In this document: one piece after another, positions 25,773 through 33,057 of the stretch
Position numbering within the stretch: position 1 is the first letter of the stretch
Layout of the letters: each line of letters starts with the position of its first letter
Assembly (NCBI RefSeq): GCF_006346395.1
Contig: NZ_VDMS01000005.1
Coordinates: 186,001-250,000, forward strand
Length of the DNA: 64,000 nt
From: Nocardioides plantarum
Lineage (GTDB): Bacteria > Actinomycetota > Actinomycetes > Propionibacteriales > Nocardioidaceae
Direction: 5' to 3'
Notes under the pieces: model-generated
What the model saw: only the letters and a program-made list of their open reading frames with translations
What the model was told of the DNA's origin: nothing
The model's database searches: none
Position numbers and translations under genes: made by a program

Positions 25773-25810
25773 GTCCCGCCGGGTCGGTGCGGGCCGATAG
25801 GTTGCCGGAC

Positions 25811-26623
25811 ATGAGCACCGAGCACCGCACCGCCGTGATCGGCGCCGGCGTCATGGGGGAGACCCTCCTGTCGGGTCTGGTCCGCGCCGGTCGTCGCGTC
25901 GACCAGCTCCTCGTGGGCGAGAAGCGCGCCGAGCGGGCGCGCGAGCTCGAGGAGCGCTACGGCGTCGCCGTCGTCTCCAACGTCGACGCAGCAGCCCGGG
26001 CCGACACCCTGGCGCTGGTCGTCAAGCCGCAGGACATGGGCGACGTCCTCGGCGAGATCGCCGGGGTGCTGCGCCCCGGCCAGCTCGTCGTCTCGCTCGC
26101 CGCCGGCATCACGACCGCCTTCATCGAGTCCCGGGTGCCCGCGGGGGTCGCGGTCGTGCGGGTCATGCCCAACACCCCGGCGCTCGTCGACGAGGGGATG
26201 GCGGCGATCTCGCCCGGGTCCCACTGCTCCGACGAGCACCTCGCCGAGGCCGAGGCGCTGCTGGCCTCGGTCGGTCGCGTCATCCGGATCCCCGAGCGTC
26301 AGCAGGACGCCGTCACCGCGATCTCCGGGTCGGGACCGGCCTACATCTTCTTCGTCGTCGAGTCGATGATCGAGGCCGGCGTCCACCTCGGGCTGCCGCG
26401 GTCGACCTCCTCCGAGCTCGTCATCCAGACCCTCGTCGGGTCGGCCAAGATGCTCCGCGAGACCGGCACCCACCCCGCCGTCCTGCGCGAGCAGGTGACC
26501 TCGCCGGGCGGCACGACCGCCTCGGCCCTGCGCGAGCTCGAGATCCACCGGGTGCGCGCGGCGTTCCTGGCCGCGATGGAGGCGGCCCGCAACCGGTCGC
26601 GGGAGCTGGCCGAGGGGCAGTGA
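25811..26623 (+). CDS. proC: Pyrroline-5-carboxylate reductase
   Basis: ProC reduces pyrroline-5-carboxylate to proline with NAD(P)H, the last step of proline synthesis. The 270-residue product has the Rossmann loop VIGAGVMGETLLSGL at residues 9-23, VKPQDM, VVRVMPNTPALVDEGM, and the C-terminal signature VTAISGSGPAYIFFVVESMIEAGVHLGL and VTSPGGTTASALRELE. It sits directly after proline dehydrogenase, which runs the reverse conversion. The GTG of the next gene overlaps its stop by four bases. Confidence 0.96.
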   Translation: MSTEHRTAVIGAGVMGETLLSGLVRAGRRVDQLLVGEKRAERARELEERYGVAVVSNVDAAARADTLALVVKPQDMGDVLGEIAGVLRPGQLVVSLAAGITTAFIESRVPAGVAVVRVMPNTPALVDEGMAAISPGSHCSDEHLAEAEALLASVGRVIRIPERQQDAVTAISGSGPAYIFFVVESMIEAGVHLGLPRSTSSELVIQTLVGSAKMLRETGTHPAVLREQVTSPGGTTASALRELEIHRVRAAFLAAMEAARNRSRELAEGQ

Positions 26624-27165
26624 GCCCGCCCCCGGCGGCCCCGTCACCGACGGGCCTGCCCTGGGTCTGGGGCGCGACCCCGGCCGAGGCGGCCCGCCGC
26701 TACCCGGCCGACGACGTCGTCGACGGTCGGCCGATGACCCGCGCGGTGTCGGTGGCCGCGCCGGCGCCGGTGCTGTGGCGCTGGCTGTGCCAGGTCGCGG
26801 TCGCGCCGTACTCCTACGACTGGATCGACAACCGCGGCCGCCGGAGCCCGCGCGAGCTCACGCCGGGCGCCGAGCGGCTCGAGGTCGGCCAGGTGATGGC
26901 GGTGGTCTTCCGGCTCACCGGCGTCGAGGACGGCCACCACTGGACCGCGGTGACCGGCGCGCGGGGGCGCAGGCTGCTCGGCACGACGTCGGTGACGTAC
27001 GCCGCGGAGCCGGTCGCCGACGAGCACCACCGGTCGCGGCTGGTCTGCCGGCTCGTGACCAGCTGGCCGCGGGGCGCGTCCGACGCGCTGGCCTGGGGCG
27101 ACCTGGTGATGATGCGCAAGCAGCTGCACACCCTGCGCGACCTGGCGGAGGGGGCGGCTCGGTAG
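26620..27165 (+). CDS. SRPBCC-like (polyketide cyclase/START fold) protein
   Basis: The 181-residue product fits a helix-grip SRPBCC fold: the strand MTRAVSVAAPAPVLWRWLCQV, typical of the first strand-helix of this superfamily, then YDWIDNRGRR, a central sheet, and a C-terminal helix GDLVMMRKQLHTLRDLAE. Members bind hydrophobic ligands, but no ligand or catalytic residue can be named here. GTG 26620 overlaps the proC stop, so it is translationally coupled to proC for no obvious functional reason. It is convergent with the TetR gene 12 bases away. Confidence 0.7.
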   Translation: MSPPPAAPSPTGLPWVWGATPAEAARRYPADDVVDGRPMTRAVSVAAPAPVLWRWLCQVAVAPYSYDWIDNRGRRSPRELTPGAERLEVGQVMAVVFRLTGVEDGHHWTAVTGARGRRLLGTTSVTYAAEPVADEHHRSRLVCRLVTSWPRGASDALAWGDLVMMRKQLHTLRDLAEGAAR

Positions 27166-27176
27166 GCCACCCGGGG

Positions 27177-27875
27177 TCAGGACTCCCGGAGGCTGCCGAT
27201 GACCCGGACCAGGTCGTCGACGATGCCGCGGACGACGGGCAGCCGCGCGAGTCGCACCAGGCGGTCGACGATCGGGGCGCCCTGGGCGACGAGGGCACGG
27301 GTGCGGGCCTGGTCGGGCGACTTGTCGTGCACCCAGAACAGCACGACGCCCATCTGCAGCAACCACAGCAGCCCCGGCAGCTCGCGACGCAACGCCGGCG
27401 CGAGCTTGACGTCGGCGCCCTCGACGACGCGGCGGTAGAGGTCGGTGCTGGCCTCGCGCGCGGGGGCCGACTCCGCGCTGAACGGCGACAGCGGGCTGTC
27501 GGGGTCGGCGGCGTTCTTGAAGAACTGACCGGCGAACTCGTGGTTGGGCGCCGCCACGTCGAGCCACGCCTCGAGGACGCCGCGCAGCCGCGCCTCGAAG
27601 TCCTTCTCGCGCTCCAGCACCGCGACGGCCGCCTCGGCGTGCTCGACCTGCATCCCGTCGTAGAACGCCTGGATCAGGTGTTCCTTGGAGGAGAAGTAGT
27701 AGTAGGCGTTGCCGACCGAGACCCCGGCCTCCCGGGCGATCGCGCGCATCGTCGTCTTGTCGTAGCCCTCGCGGCGGAACAGCCGCATCGCCGCGTCGCC
27801 GATGGTGGCCCGGGTCTGCTCAGCCTTGCTGGGGGGAGCAGGTTCCGGCACAGGCGCCAGGGTAGCCATCGCCAC
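27177..27875 (-). CDS. TetR-family transcriptional regulator
   Basis: The 232-residue protein has an N-terminal TetR helix-turn-helix (TRATIGDAAMRLFRREGYDKTTMRAIAREAGVSVGNAYYYF at about 22-62) and a helical ligand-binding C-terminal domain. It is the last gene of a three-gene minus-strand operon, and its start lies 56 bases inside the preceding DCC gene, so translation is coupled. ATG 27869 is a second possible start. The operon promoter carries two copies of a TTGAAC-N2-GTTCAA palindrome, the likely operators for autoregulation. The ligand is unknown. Confidence 0.9.
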   Translation of the reverse strand: MAMATLAPVPEPAPPSKAEQTRATIGDAAMRLFRREGYDKTTMRAIAREAGVSVGNAYYYFSSKEHLIQAFYDGMQVEHAEAAVAVLEREKDFEARLRGVLEAWLDVAAPNHEFAGQFFKNAADPDSPLSPFSAESAPAREASTDLYRRVVEGADVKLAPALRRELPGLLWLLQMGVVLFWVHDKSPDQARTRALVAQGAPIVDRLVRLARLPVVRGIVDDLVRVIGSLRES

Positions 27876-28224
27876 CTCCCCCCATCAGAACCCGTACGCC
27901 GGCCGCGGTGGCCGCCGCGCCGCGTGCGAGCGGGAGCCAGCCCGGACGGGCGAGCCGCTCGGCCAGGGGACGGAACCGCCGGGTCGCCCACAGGCACATC
28001 ACCCAGGCGTGCTCCTGGGTCCACACCGCCCCGTCGTCACCGACCACGGTGATCTCGCGCAGCGTGCGGGAGTGGTCGAGCGACGGGAACAGGGCCCGTG
28101 CCTCGGCCGACCCTGCCGGCACCAGCCGCACCGGCACCAGGGCCGGCTGGACGACCAGCCAGTCGCGGAAGCGCGAGCAGAGCGGGCACCCGGCGTCGTA
28201 GAGGACCGTGAGGGTGGACGTCAT
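27820..28224 (-). CDS. Thiol-disulfide oxidoreductase DCC-family protein
   Basis: The 134-residue product has the DCC-family signature near the N-terminus: VLYDAGCPLCSRFRDWL, where the Asp-x2-Cys-x2-Cys replaces the thioredoxin CxxC. These small proteins are predicted redox proteins of unknown partner. The C-terminal end (GACAGTCSPQQG) is translated from DNA that is also the start of the TetR gene, a 56-base overlap. It begins 11 bases after the membrane protein gene and should share its transcript and regulation. Confidence 0.85.
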   Translation of the reverse strand: MTSTLTVLYDAGCPLCSRFRDWLVVQPALVPVRLVPAGSAEARALFPSLDHSRTLREITVVGDDGAVWTQEHAWVMCLWATRRFRPLAERLARPGWLPLARGAAATAAGVRVLMGGGGDGYPGACAGTCSPQQG

Positions 28225-28235
28225 GGCCGGGACCG

Positions 28236-28667
28236 TCAGCGGCCGGGGGCCGGGTAGGCCGCCTGGGGGCCGAGCGGGCCGGCGTACGACTGCGGGGCGA
28301 CCGGGGCGCTGCGGAAGGAGTCCATCCGCTGGCGGCGGCGCATCGCGCTGAAGACCCACACGTTGAGGAAGTGCACGACACCGAGGACCAGGGTGACCAC
28401 GCCGATCTTGACGCTGAGCTGCTCGAAGACGCCGCGCAGGTCCTCGACGTCGGTGCCCGAGCGCAGGTAGAGGCTGACGAAGCCGAGGTTGAGCAGGTAG
28501 AACCCGACGACGAGCAGGCGGTTGACGGCGTGGGCGAGGGCCTCGCTGCCGACGAAGACGTCCTCGAGGAAGGCCTGGCCGTGGCGCGACAGCGTCGTGG
28601 CCACCCAGACGGTGAGCGGCACGGCGACGAGCAGGTAGGCGACGTAGGTCGCGACGGTCCAGTCCAT
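28236..28667 (-). CDS. Small integral membrane protein, function unknown
   Basis: The 143-residue product has three hydrophobic segments at about 5-24 (VATYVAYLLVAVPLTVWVA), 50-67 (LLVVGFYLLNLGFVSLYL) and 87-108 (IGVVTLVLGVVHFLNVWVFSAM), then a Pro/Ala/Gly-rich cytoplasmic tail. I recognise no named family. It is the first gene of the TetR-regulated operon, with an AAGGAG ribosome-binding sequence at 28676-28681 on the complement. Pairing with a DCC redox protein suggests a membrane redox or envelope role, but that is inference. Confidence 0.75.
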   Translation of the reverse strand: MDWTVATYVAYLLVAVPLTVWVATTLSRHGQAFLEDVFVGSEALAHAVNRLLVVGFYLLNLGFVSLYLRSGTDVEDLRGVFEQLSVKIGVVTLVLGVVHFLNVWVFSAMRRRQRMDSFRSAPVAPQSYAGPLGPQAAYPAPGR

Positions 28668-28685
28668 GAGAGGCTCCTTAGTTGT

Positions 28686-28699
28686 TTGAACGTGTTCAA
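28686..28699. promoter_or_regulatory. TetR-type operator palindrome 1
   Basis: TTGAACGTGTTCAA is a palindrome with 6-base arms TTGAAC/GTTCAA and a 2-base centre, located 19 bases before the ATG of the membrane protein gene at about the predicted transcription start. A second copy is centred 33 bp (about three helical turns) away. Confidence 0.65.
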
Positions 28700-28719
28700 G
28701 AACGACCGTACCGCAGGAG

Positions 28720-28731
28720 TGAACGTGTTCA
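28720..28731. promoter_or_regulatory. TetR-type operator palindrome 2, overlapping the -35
   Basis: TGAACGTGTTCA repeats the core of the palindrome at 28686-28699. On the minus strand a promoter can be read as TTGAAC (complement of 28727-28732), a 16-base spacer and TACGGT (complement of 28705-28710). The palindrome thus covers the -35, as expected for repression by the TetR protein encoded at the end of the operon. Confidence 0.65.
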
Positions 28732-28749
28732 AAACGATCAGTGCGCCCG

Positions 28750-29706
28750 TCAGAGACCGATGGCCGCCGTGGCGGCCGCCAGGACCGGCTCCGTCACCGC
28801 CAGGGCGCGCTCCGCGCCGCGGCCGAACGCCGCGGCCACCTGCGCCGGGTCCCGCACCAGCTCGGCGTACCGCGCCTGGATCGGCTCGAGCTCGGCCACC
28901 ACCGCGTCGGTCACCGCGCGCTTGAGGGCGCCGTACGTCGTCAGGCCGTCGGCCGACCCGCCCAGCGCCTCGAGGACCGCCAGCAGGTTGGTGACGCCCG
29001 GCTTGGCCTCGCGGTCGCGGCGTACGGCGTCCGGCCCGACGTCGCTGTCGGTCACCGCCCGCGCCACCTTGCGGCGTACGACGTCCGGCGGGTCGAGCAG
29101 CAGGATCGAGCCCGCTGCGTCGGCCGACTTCGACATCTTGCGGGTCGGGTGGAGCAGGTCCATCACCCGCGCGCTGCCGTCGGACGCCGTCACGACCTCG
29201 GGCACCACGAAGACCTCGCCGTAGCGCCGGTTGAACCGCAGCGCGAGGTCGCGGGTGAGCTCGACGTGCTGCTTCTGGTCCTCGCCGACCGGGACCGACT
29301 GCGTGCGGTAGAGCAGGATGTCGGCGGCCATGAGCGCCGGGTAGGTCATCAGCGAGGCCCGCGTGGACTCACCGGCCCGCGACTTCTCGCGGTACTGGAT
29401 CATCCGGCCGAGCTCGCCGGTGGTCGCGACGCACTCCAGCAGGTAGGCCAGCTGCGCGTGGGTCGGCACGTGGCTCTGTCGGAACAGCGTCGCGTCCCCG
29501 AGGCCGACGGCGAGGAAGAGGGCCGCCATCTCGTCGGTGTGGGCACGCAGCAGCCGTGGGTCGTGGTCGGTGGTCAGGGCGTGCAGGTCGGCGATGCCGT
29601 AGAAGGCGTCGCCCTGGCGCTCGCGCATCGGGCGCAGCGCGCCGAGGTGGCTGCCGAGGGTGAGCCGTCCCGAGGGGGCCAGCAGGGAGAGGGTGCGGGT
29701 GGTCAT
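28750..29706 (-). CDS. trpS: Tryptophan--tRNA ligase
   Basis: TrpS charges tRNA-Trp with tryptophan. The 318-residue class I synthetase has the HIGH-type motif in PSGRLTLGSHLGAL (residues 11-24), the tryptophan pocket region (YGIADLHALTT, GELGRMIQYREK), VPVGEDQKQHVELTRDLA, and the KMSKS loop in PTRKMSKSADAAGS. It is slightly shorter than most TrpS proteins but complete. The gene is preceded by a leader peptide with tandem Trp codons and an attenuator hairpin, so its expression probably rises when charged tRNA-Trp is scarce. Confidence 0.95.
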   Translation of the reverse strand: MTTRTLSLLAPSGRLTLGSHLGALRPMRERQGDAFYGIADLHALTTDHDPRLLRAHTDEMAALFLAVGLGDATLFRQSHVPTHAQLAYLLECVATTGELGRMIQYREKSRAGESTRASLMTYPALMAADILLYRTQSVPVGEDQKQHVELTRDLALRFNRRYGEVFVVPEVVTASDGSARVMDLLHPTRKMSKSADAAGSILLLDPPDVVRRKVARAVTDSDVGPDAVRRDREAKPGVTNLLAVLEALGGSADGLTTYGALKRAVTDAVVAELEPIQARYAELVRDPAQVAAAFGRGAERALAVTEPVLAAATAAIGL

Positions 29707-29749
29707 GGTGGGACTCCTGGATGAGGCCCCGCGAGTCGACCGTCGAGGG

Positions 29750-29856
29750 AAAACGCAGAACGGCCGCCCGAGGGGCGGCCGGTTCTGGTGTGGTGCGTCA
29801 GAAGGGTGGTCCGCCGGTCAGGCGGGCCACCACTGGGTGGAGCGGGTCGTCAGCAC
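29750..29856 (-). promoter_or_regulatory. Tryptophan transcription attenuator of trpS
   Basis: On the minus strand the order is leader peptide, pause hairpin, terminator, trpS. The pause hairpin pairs 29821-29831 (covering both Trp codons) with 29805-29815: 10 of 11 pairs, loop 29816-29820. The terminator pairs CAGAA-(C)-CGGCCGCCC with GGGCGGCCG-TTCTG (29756-29787, 14 bp, 3-base loop) and is followed by TTTT (29750-29753). An alternative pairing of an upstream TTCTG (29799-29803) or of the GGCGG in arm 2 with the terminator's 5' arm would prevent termination. A ribosome stalled at the Trp codons would free arm 2 and allow read-through. Confidence 0.75.
29818..29856 (-). CDS. trpS leader peptide with tandem tryptophan codons
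   Basis: A 12-codon frame starting with GTG at 29856 encodes VLTTRSTQWWPA and stops with TGA at 29818-29820. Two adjacent TGG codons in so short a frame, directly upstream of a terminator hairpin and trpS, are the mark of a leader peptide. It begins 13 bases after the stop of the DUF885 gene. No strong ribosome-binding sequence is visible, so it may be read by re-initiation or from a leaderless message; that part is uncertain. Confidence 0.7.
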   Translation of the reverse strand: MLTTRSTQWWPA

Positions 29857-29869
29857 GACGTGGATCTTG

Positions 29870-31549
29870 TCACGGCAGGCGCGCCGTGACCACCTCGTCC
29901 AGCACGCCCAGGGGGAGCGAGCCCTGGTCGAGCACGGCGGAGTGGAACCTCTTGATGTCGAACGCCGAGCCCTGGCGGGCCTCGGCGGCCGCGCGGATCC
30001 GCTCGATCTCGACCCGGCCGACCATGTAGCCGGTGGCCTGACCGGGGTTGGTGATGTAGCGGTCGATCTCGGGCCGGACCATCGAGTCGGCGAGCGGGGA
30101 GTTGTCGACCATGTAGGTCACCGCCTGCTCGCGCGACCAGCCGAGCGCGTGCAGCCCGGTGTCGACCACGAGGCGGCAGGCACGCATCGAGTCGGCGGCG
30201 AACATGCCCATCCGGTCGACGGCGGTGCTGTAGAGGCCCATCTCGTCGGCCAGGCGCTCGGTGTAGAGGCCCCAGCCCTCGGCGTAGGCGTTGTTGTGGA
30301 TGTGCTTGCGGAACTCCGGGACGCCCTGGAGCTCGGCGGCGATCGTCAGCTGGAGGTGGTGACCGGGGATGCCCTCGTGGAAGGCCATCGACTCGAGCTC
30401 GAAGGTGCCCCACGAGGCCGGGTCGCCGGTGTTGATGAAGAAGGTGCCGCCGCGCGAGCCGTCGGCGGCCGGCGGGAAGTAGTAGGCCTTGGCGCCCGAC
30501 GGCGTCGCCTTGACCGCACAGGGCGCCTGCGGCAGCACCTCGAACCACGCGGGCATCGCGTCCCAGGCACGGGCCATCGCGACCTCGGAGGCCTCGACGA
30601 GCTGCTCGCTGCGCTCGAAGTGGAGCTGGGGGTCGGTGCGCATCGCCTCGAAGATCTGGGCGAGGTCGTCGGTGCCGACGACCTCGGGCCCGAGCTCGCG
30701 GTACTCGTCCGCGAGCTTGGCCACCGTCGCCAGGCCGAGGTCGTGGATCTCCTGGGCGCTCATCGACGTGGTGGTCGAGTAGCGCAGCATCGCGGCGTAG
30801 GACGCCTCGCCGTCCTCGAGCCAGCACAGCCCGGGCTTGTCGTCGGCCCGGGCCGAGCCGAGCGTGGCGGCCAGCGCGTCACGGTACGACGCCATCGCGG
30901 GGCGCAGCGCGGCCTCGACGGCCTTCTCGAGTCGGCCCCGCCAGGCGGCCTCGTCGATGCCGCCCGGGGCCGCAGGCAGCGCGCCCAGCACGGCGTCGTC
31001 GGACAGGGGCGCCGCGAGCTGCTCCTCGAGCTGGGAGATCGCGCCCTCGACGGCGAAGGCGGGGGAGACCCGGCCGGCGGCCAGGCCCTCGCGCAACCGG
31101 TCGCCCTGCTCGGTCAGCCAGCGGGCGGCGCCGTGGAGCTTGTCGACCAGGGCCTCGGCGACCGTCGCGTCGGGCAGGCTCAGCATCGGCGTGATGATCG
31201 GCAGCTCGACCTGGGGGCCGAAGATCGGGTCGGCGTGCAGCTCGGCCAGCCGGGTCTGCAGCCGGTCGGCGGTGCCGGTCGCGGTGCTCTCGAGCACCAG
31301 GCGGGTCACCTTCTCCTGCTCGCTCAGGCCACCCGGGTCGATCGCCTCGGCGTCGGCGGCGAAGGTGCGCAGGGCCTCGATCCTGCGGTCCTCGGCGTCG
31401 CGGCTGGCGTCCTCGAAGAACGCGGCGTAGCGGTAGACACCGAGCAGGTGCGCCTCGGTCGGGTTGGACTCCAGGTAGTGGTCCCAGAACGCCTGGGCCA
31501 GGTCGGCGAGGTCGGCGCTGGCGGTCTGCGACGGGTCGGTCGAGGTCAT
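29870..31549 (-). CDS. DUF885 family protein (predicted zinc metallopeptidase fold)
   Basis: The 559-residue product is a DUF885 protein, a cytoplasmic family resembling M32/M2-type metallocarboxypeptidases. The motif HEGIPGHHLQ at residues 391-400 supplies the predicted zinc ligands, with the downstream helix NNAYAEGWGLYTERLADEMG carrying the likely third ligand, Glu. The N-terminal half is helical with FWDHYLESNPTEAHLLG. There is no signal peptide. Substrates are unknown. It precedes the trpS leader on the same strand; a promoter for trpS would have to lie in its 3' end, or the two are co-transcribed. Confidence 0.88.
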   Translation of the reverse strand: MTSTDPSQTASADLADLAQAFWDHYLESNPTEAHLLGVYRYAAFFEDASRDAEDRRIEALRTFAADAEAIDPGGLSEQEKVTRLVLESTATGTADRLQTRLAELHADPIFGPQVELPIITPMLSLPDATVAEALVDKLHGAARWLTEQGDRLREGLAAGRVSPAFAVEGAISQLEEQLAAPLSDDAVLGALPAAPGGIDEAAWRGRLEKAVEAALRPAMASYRDALAATLGSARADDKPGLCWLEDGEASYAAMLRYSTTTSMSAQEIHDLGLATVAKLADEYRELGPEVVGTDDLAQIFEAMRTDPQLHFERSEQLVEASEVAMARAWDAMPAWFEVLPQAPCAVKATPSGAKAYYFPPAADGSRGGTFFINTGDPASWGTFELESMAFHEGIPGHHLQLTIAAELQGVPEFRKHIHNNAYAEGWGLYTERLADEMGLYSTAVDRMGMFAADSMRACRLVVDTGLHALGWSREQAVTYMVDNSPLADSMVRPEIDRYITNPGQATGYMVGRVEIERIRAAAEARQGSAFDIKRFHSAVLDQGSLPLGVLDEVVTARLP

Positions 31550-31631
31550 GGCGCGACCCTACGGCCAGCCGTCGACGCGGTGCACGTGGCTTCGAGGCTC
31601 GCCGCAGCGTCCGCGCGAACCTTCCGAAGAC

Positions 31632-31743
31632 CGGCTGCGGTGATCTCGACGCGCTCGCACGGGTTCGTTCCTCACCCGTGTCGCTTGCTCGATCTTCGCC
31701 CGCCACGGCGACCCGCTCGTTCCTCGCGGGACGCCTGCGGGCT
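31632..31743 (-). repeat. Two-hairpin repeat element, family B copy 2
   Basis: Read on the minus strand: CCCGC/GCGGG (31712-31716 with 31726-31730) around loop GAGGAACGA, a linker with GATCGAGCAAGCG, then CACGGGT/ACCCGTG (31658-31664 with 31674-31680) around the same 9-base loop, and the tail CGTCGAGATCACCGCAGCCG. It begins at the stop codon of the glycosyltransferase gene, as copy 1 does at its neighbour. Together with 31550-31631, where I see nothing else, it fills the gap before the DUF885 gene. Confidence 0.8.
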
Positions 31744-33038
31744 CAGGGTGGGTAGTCGCCCCCGCCGGGCAGCGGCGAGAAGACGACCAGCCACCAGATC
31801 CAGCCGACCTGACCCAGGACGCCGACCGCCACCCAGAAGACCGTGCGGACCTCCCACCACCGCGGCGAGGGTCGGTGCGCGCCGACCAGCAGCACCGCCA
31901 GGGGGAAGAGCGGGATCAGGTAGCGGAAGATGCTCGTGTGGCCGTCGACGACGGCCAGGAGGTAGAGCGAGTAGGCCACCGCCCACACCCGCAGCCGCAG
32001 GTCGAGCCCGCCGCCGATCCGCGGCACCAGCATCAGCAGCGACAGCAGGAGCGGTAGGGCGATGCCCAGGGCCGGCAGCACGAACAGCTTGTCGTGGGTG
32101 TCCCACGCATAGCTGATGGTCCGCTTCCACGGCTCGAGGAACTGGATCGAGTCGTCGCCACGCCAGGCCGTCATCGTCGCCGGGTAGGCGTCGCGGCGGC
32201 CCGTGCCGAGCGCCGCGATCGCGGTCCACAGGATCCCCGACAGGCCGACCGCGCCGAGGGCCCAGACCATGCCCACGCCCTCCGGACGGGTGACCGGCCG
32301 CGACTCGCGCACCCGCCAGCGCATCCACAGCGCCACGAGGACGACGGCCACGAGCGGCAGCGCGATGGGCCGGGTCAGCCCGAGCGCCAGCGAGCACAGC
32401 CCGGCCGCCCACCACCACTCCCGCACGACCAGCAGCAGGAACGTGACGAGCAGCAGCATGCTGAAGGACTCGGTGTAGGCCATCTGCAGCACCGGGGACA
32501 CCGGGCAGGCCGCCCACACCGCGACCGCGGCCAGGGCGAGTGCCTCGACCCGGCGGGGGTGGTCGGCCGCGGCCGGCAGGGTCTCCACCAGCAGGCGGGC
32601 CATCACGATCGCGGCGCCGAGGCCGGCGAGCAGCGCCAGCAGCGGGGCGACCGTGGTGAAGTCGGAGCCGAGCAGCCAGGCGACCAGCCGTACGGCGTAC
32701 GGGTAGGCGGGGTAGAACGCCCACGCGTTCTCGGCCGCCCGGCCGTCGTCCTGCAGCGGGATCTCGTCGGGGTAGCCGTGCTGGTAGATCTCGCCGTACC
32801 ACCGCGCGTCCCAGTTGAGGGTCAGCGTGGGGTCGTCCTGGGTCGGGCCCGCGACCCCGGGCTGCACCCCCGGGTAGTAGCCCGCCCCGTCGGCCGCGTG
32901 GGACAGCAGGATCCCGGTCAGGAAACGCAGCACCAGGTAGACGCCGGTCACCTGCACCCACAGCGGGAGGGCGGACGCCGAGCCCACGAGCCCGCGACGT
33001 CGACCCTCGGGTGGCCGCTCCGGCAGCGTCACGGTCAT
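31743..33038 (-). CDS. GT-C-type membrane glycosyltransferase (mannosyltransferase-like)
   Basis: The 431-residue polytopic protein has about ten hydrophobic segments. After the first (LPLWVQVTGVYLVLRFLTGI) a large outer loop carries the acidic motif LNWDARWYGEIYQHGYP, characteristic of GT-C enzymes that use polyprenyl-phosphate sugars, especially the PIG-V-like mannosyltransferases. Later loops include MAYTESFS and LEPWKRTISYAWDTHDK. It probably modifies lipid or cell-wall glycans on the outer membrane face; the acceptor is unknown. ATG 33038 is preferred over 33107 because the extra 23 residues are unconserved and would overlap the divergent deacetylase gene. Confidence 0.85.
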   Translation of the reverse strand: MTVTLPERPPEGRRRGLVGSASALPLWVQVTGVYLVLRFLTGILLSHAADGAGYYPGVQPGVAGPTQDDPTLTLNWDARWYGEIYQHGYPDEIPLQDDGRAAENAWAFYPAYPYAVRLVAWLLGSDFTTVAPLLALLAGLGAAIVMARLLVETLPAAADHPRRVEALALAAVAVWAACPVSPVLQMAYTESFSMLLLVTFLLLVVREWWWAAGLCSLALGLTRPIALPLVAVVLVALWMRWRVRESRPVTRPEGVGMVWALGAVGLSGILWTAIAALGTGRRDAYPATMTAWRGDDSIQFLEPWKRTISYAWDTHDKLFVLPALGIALPLLLSLLMLVPRIGGGLDLRLRVWAVAYSLYLLAVVDGHTSIFRYLIPLFPLAVLLVGAHRPSPRWWEVRTVFWVAVGVLGQVGWIWWLVVFSPLPGGGDYPP

Positions 33039-33057
33039 GCGCACTAGTGTCGCAGGG

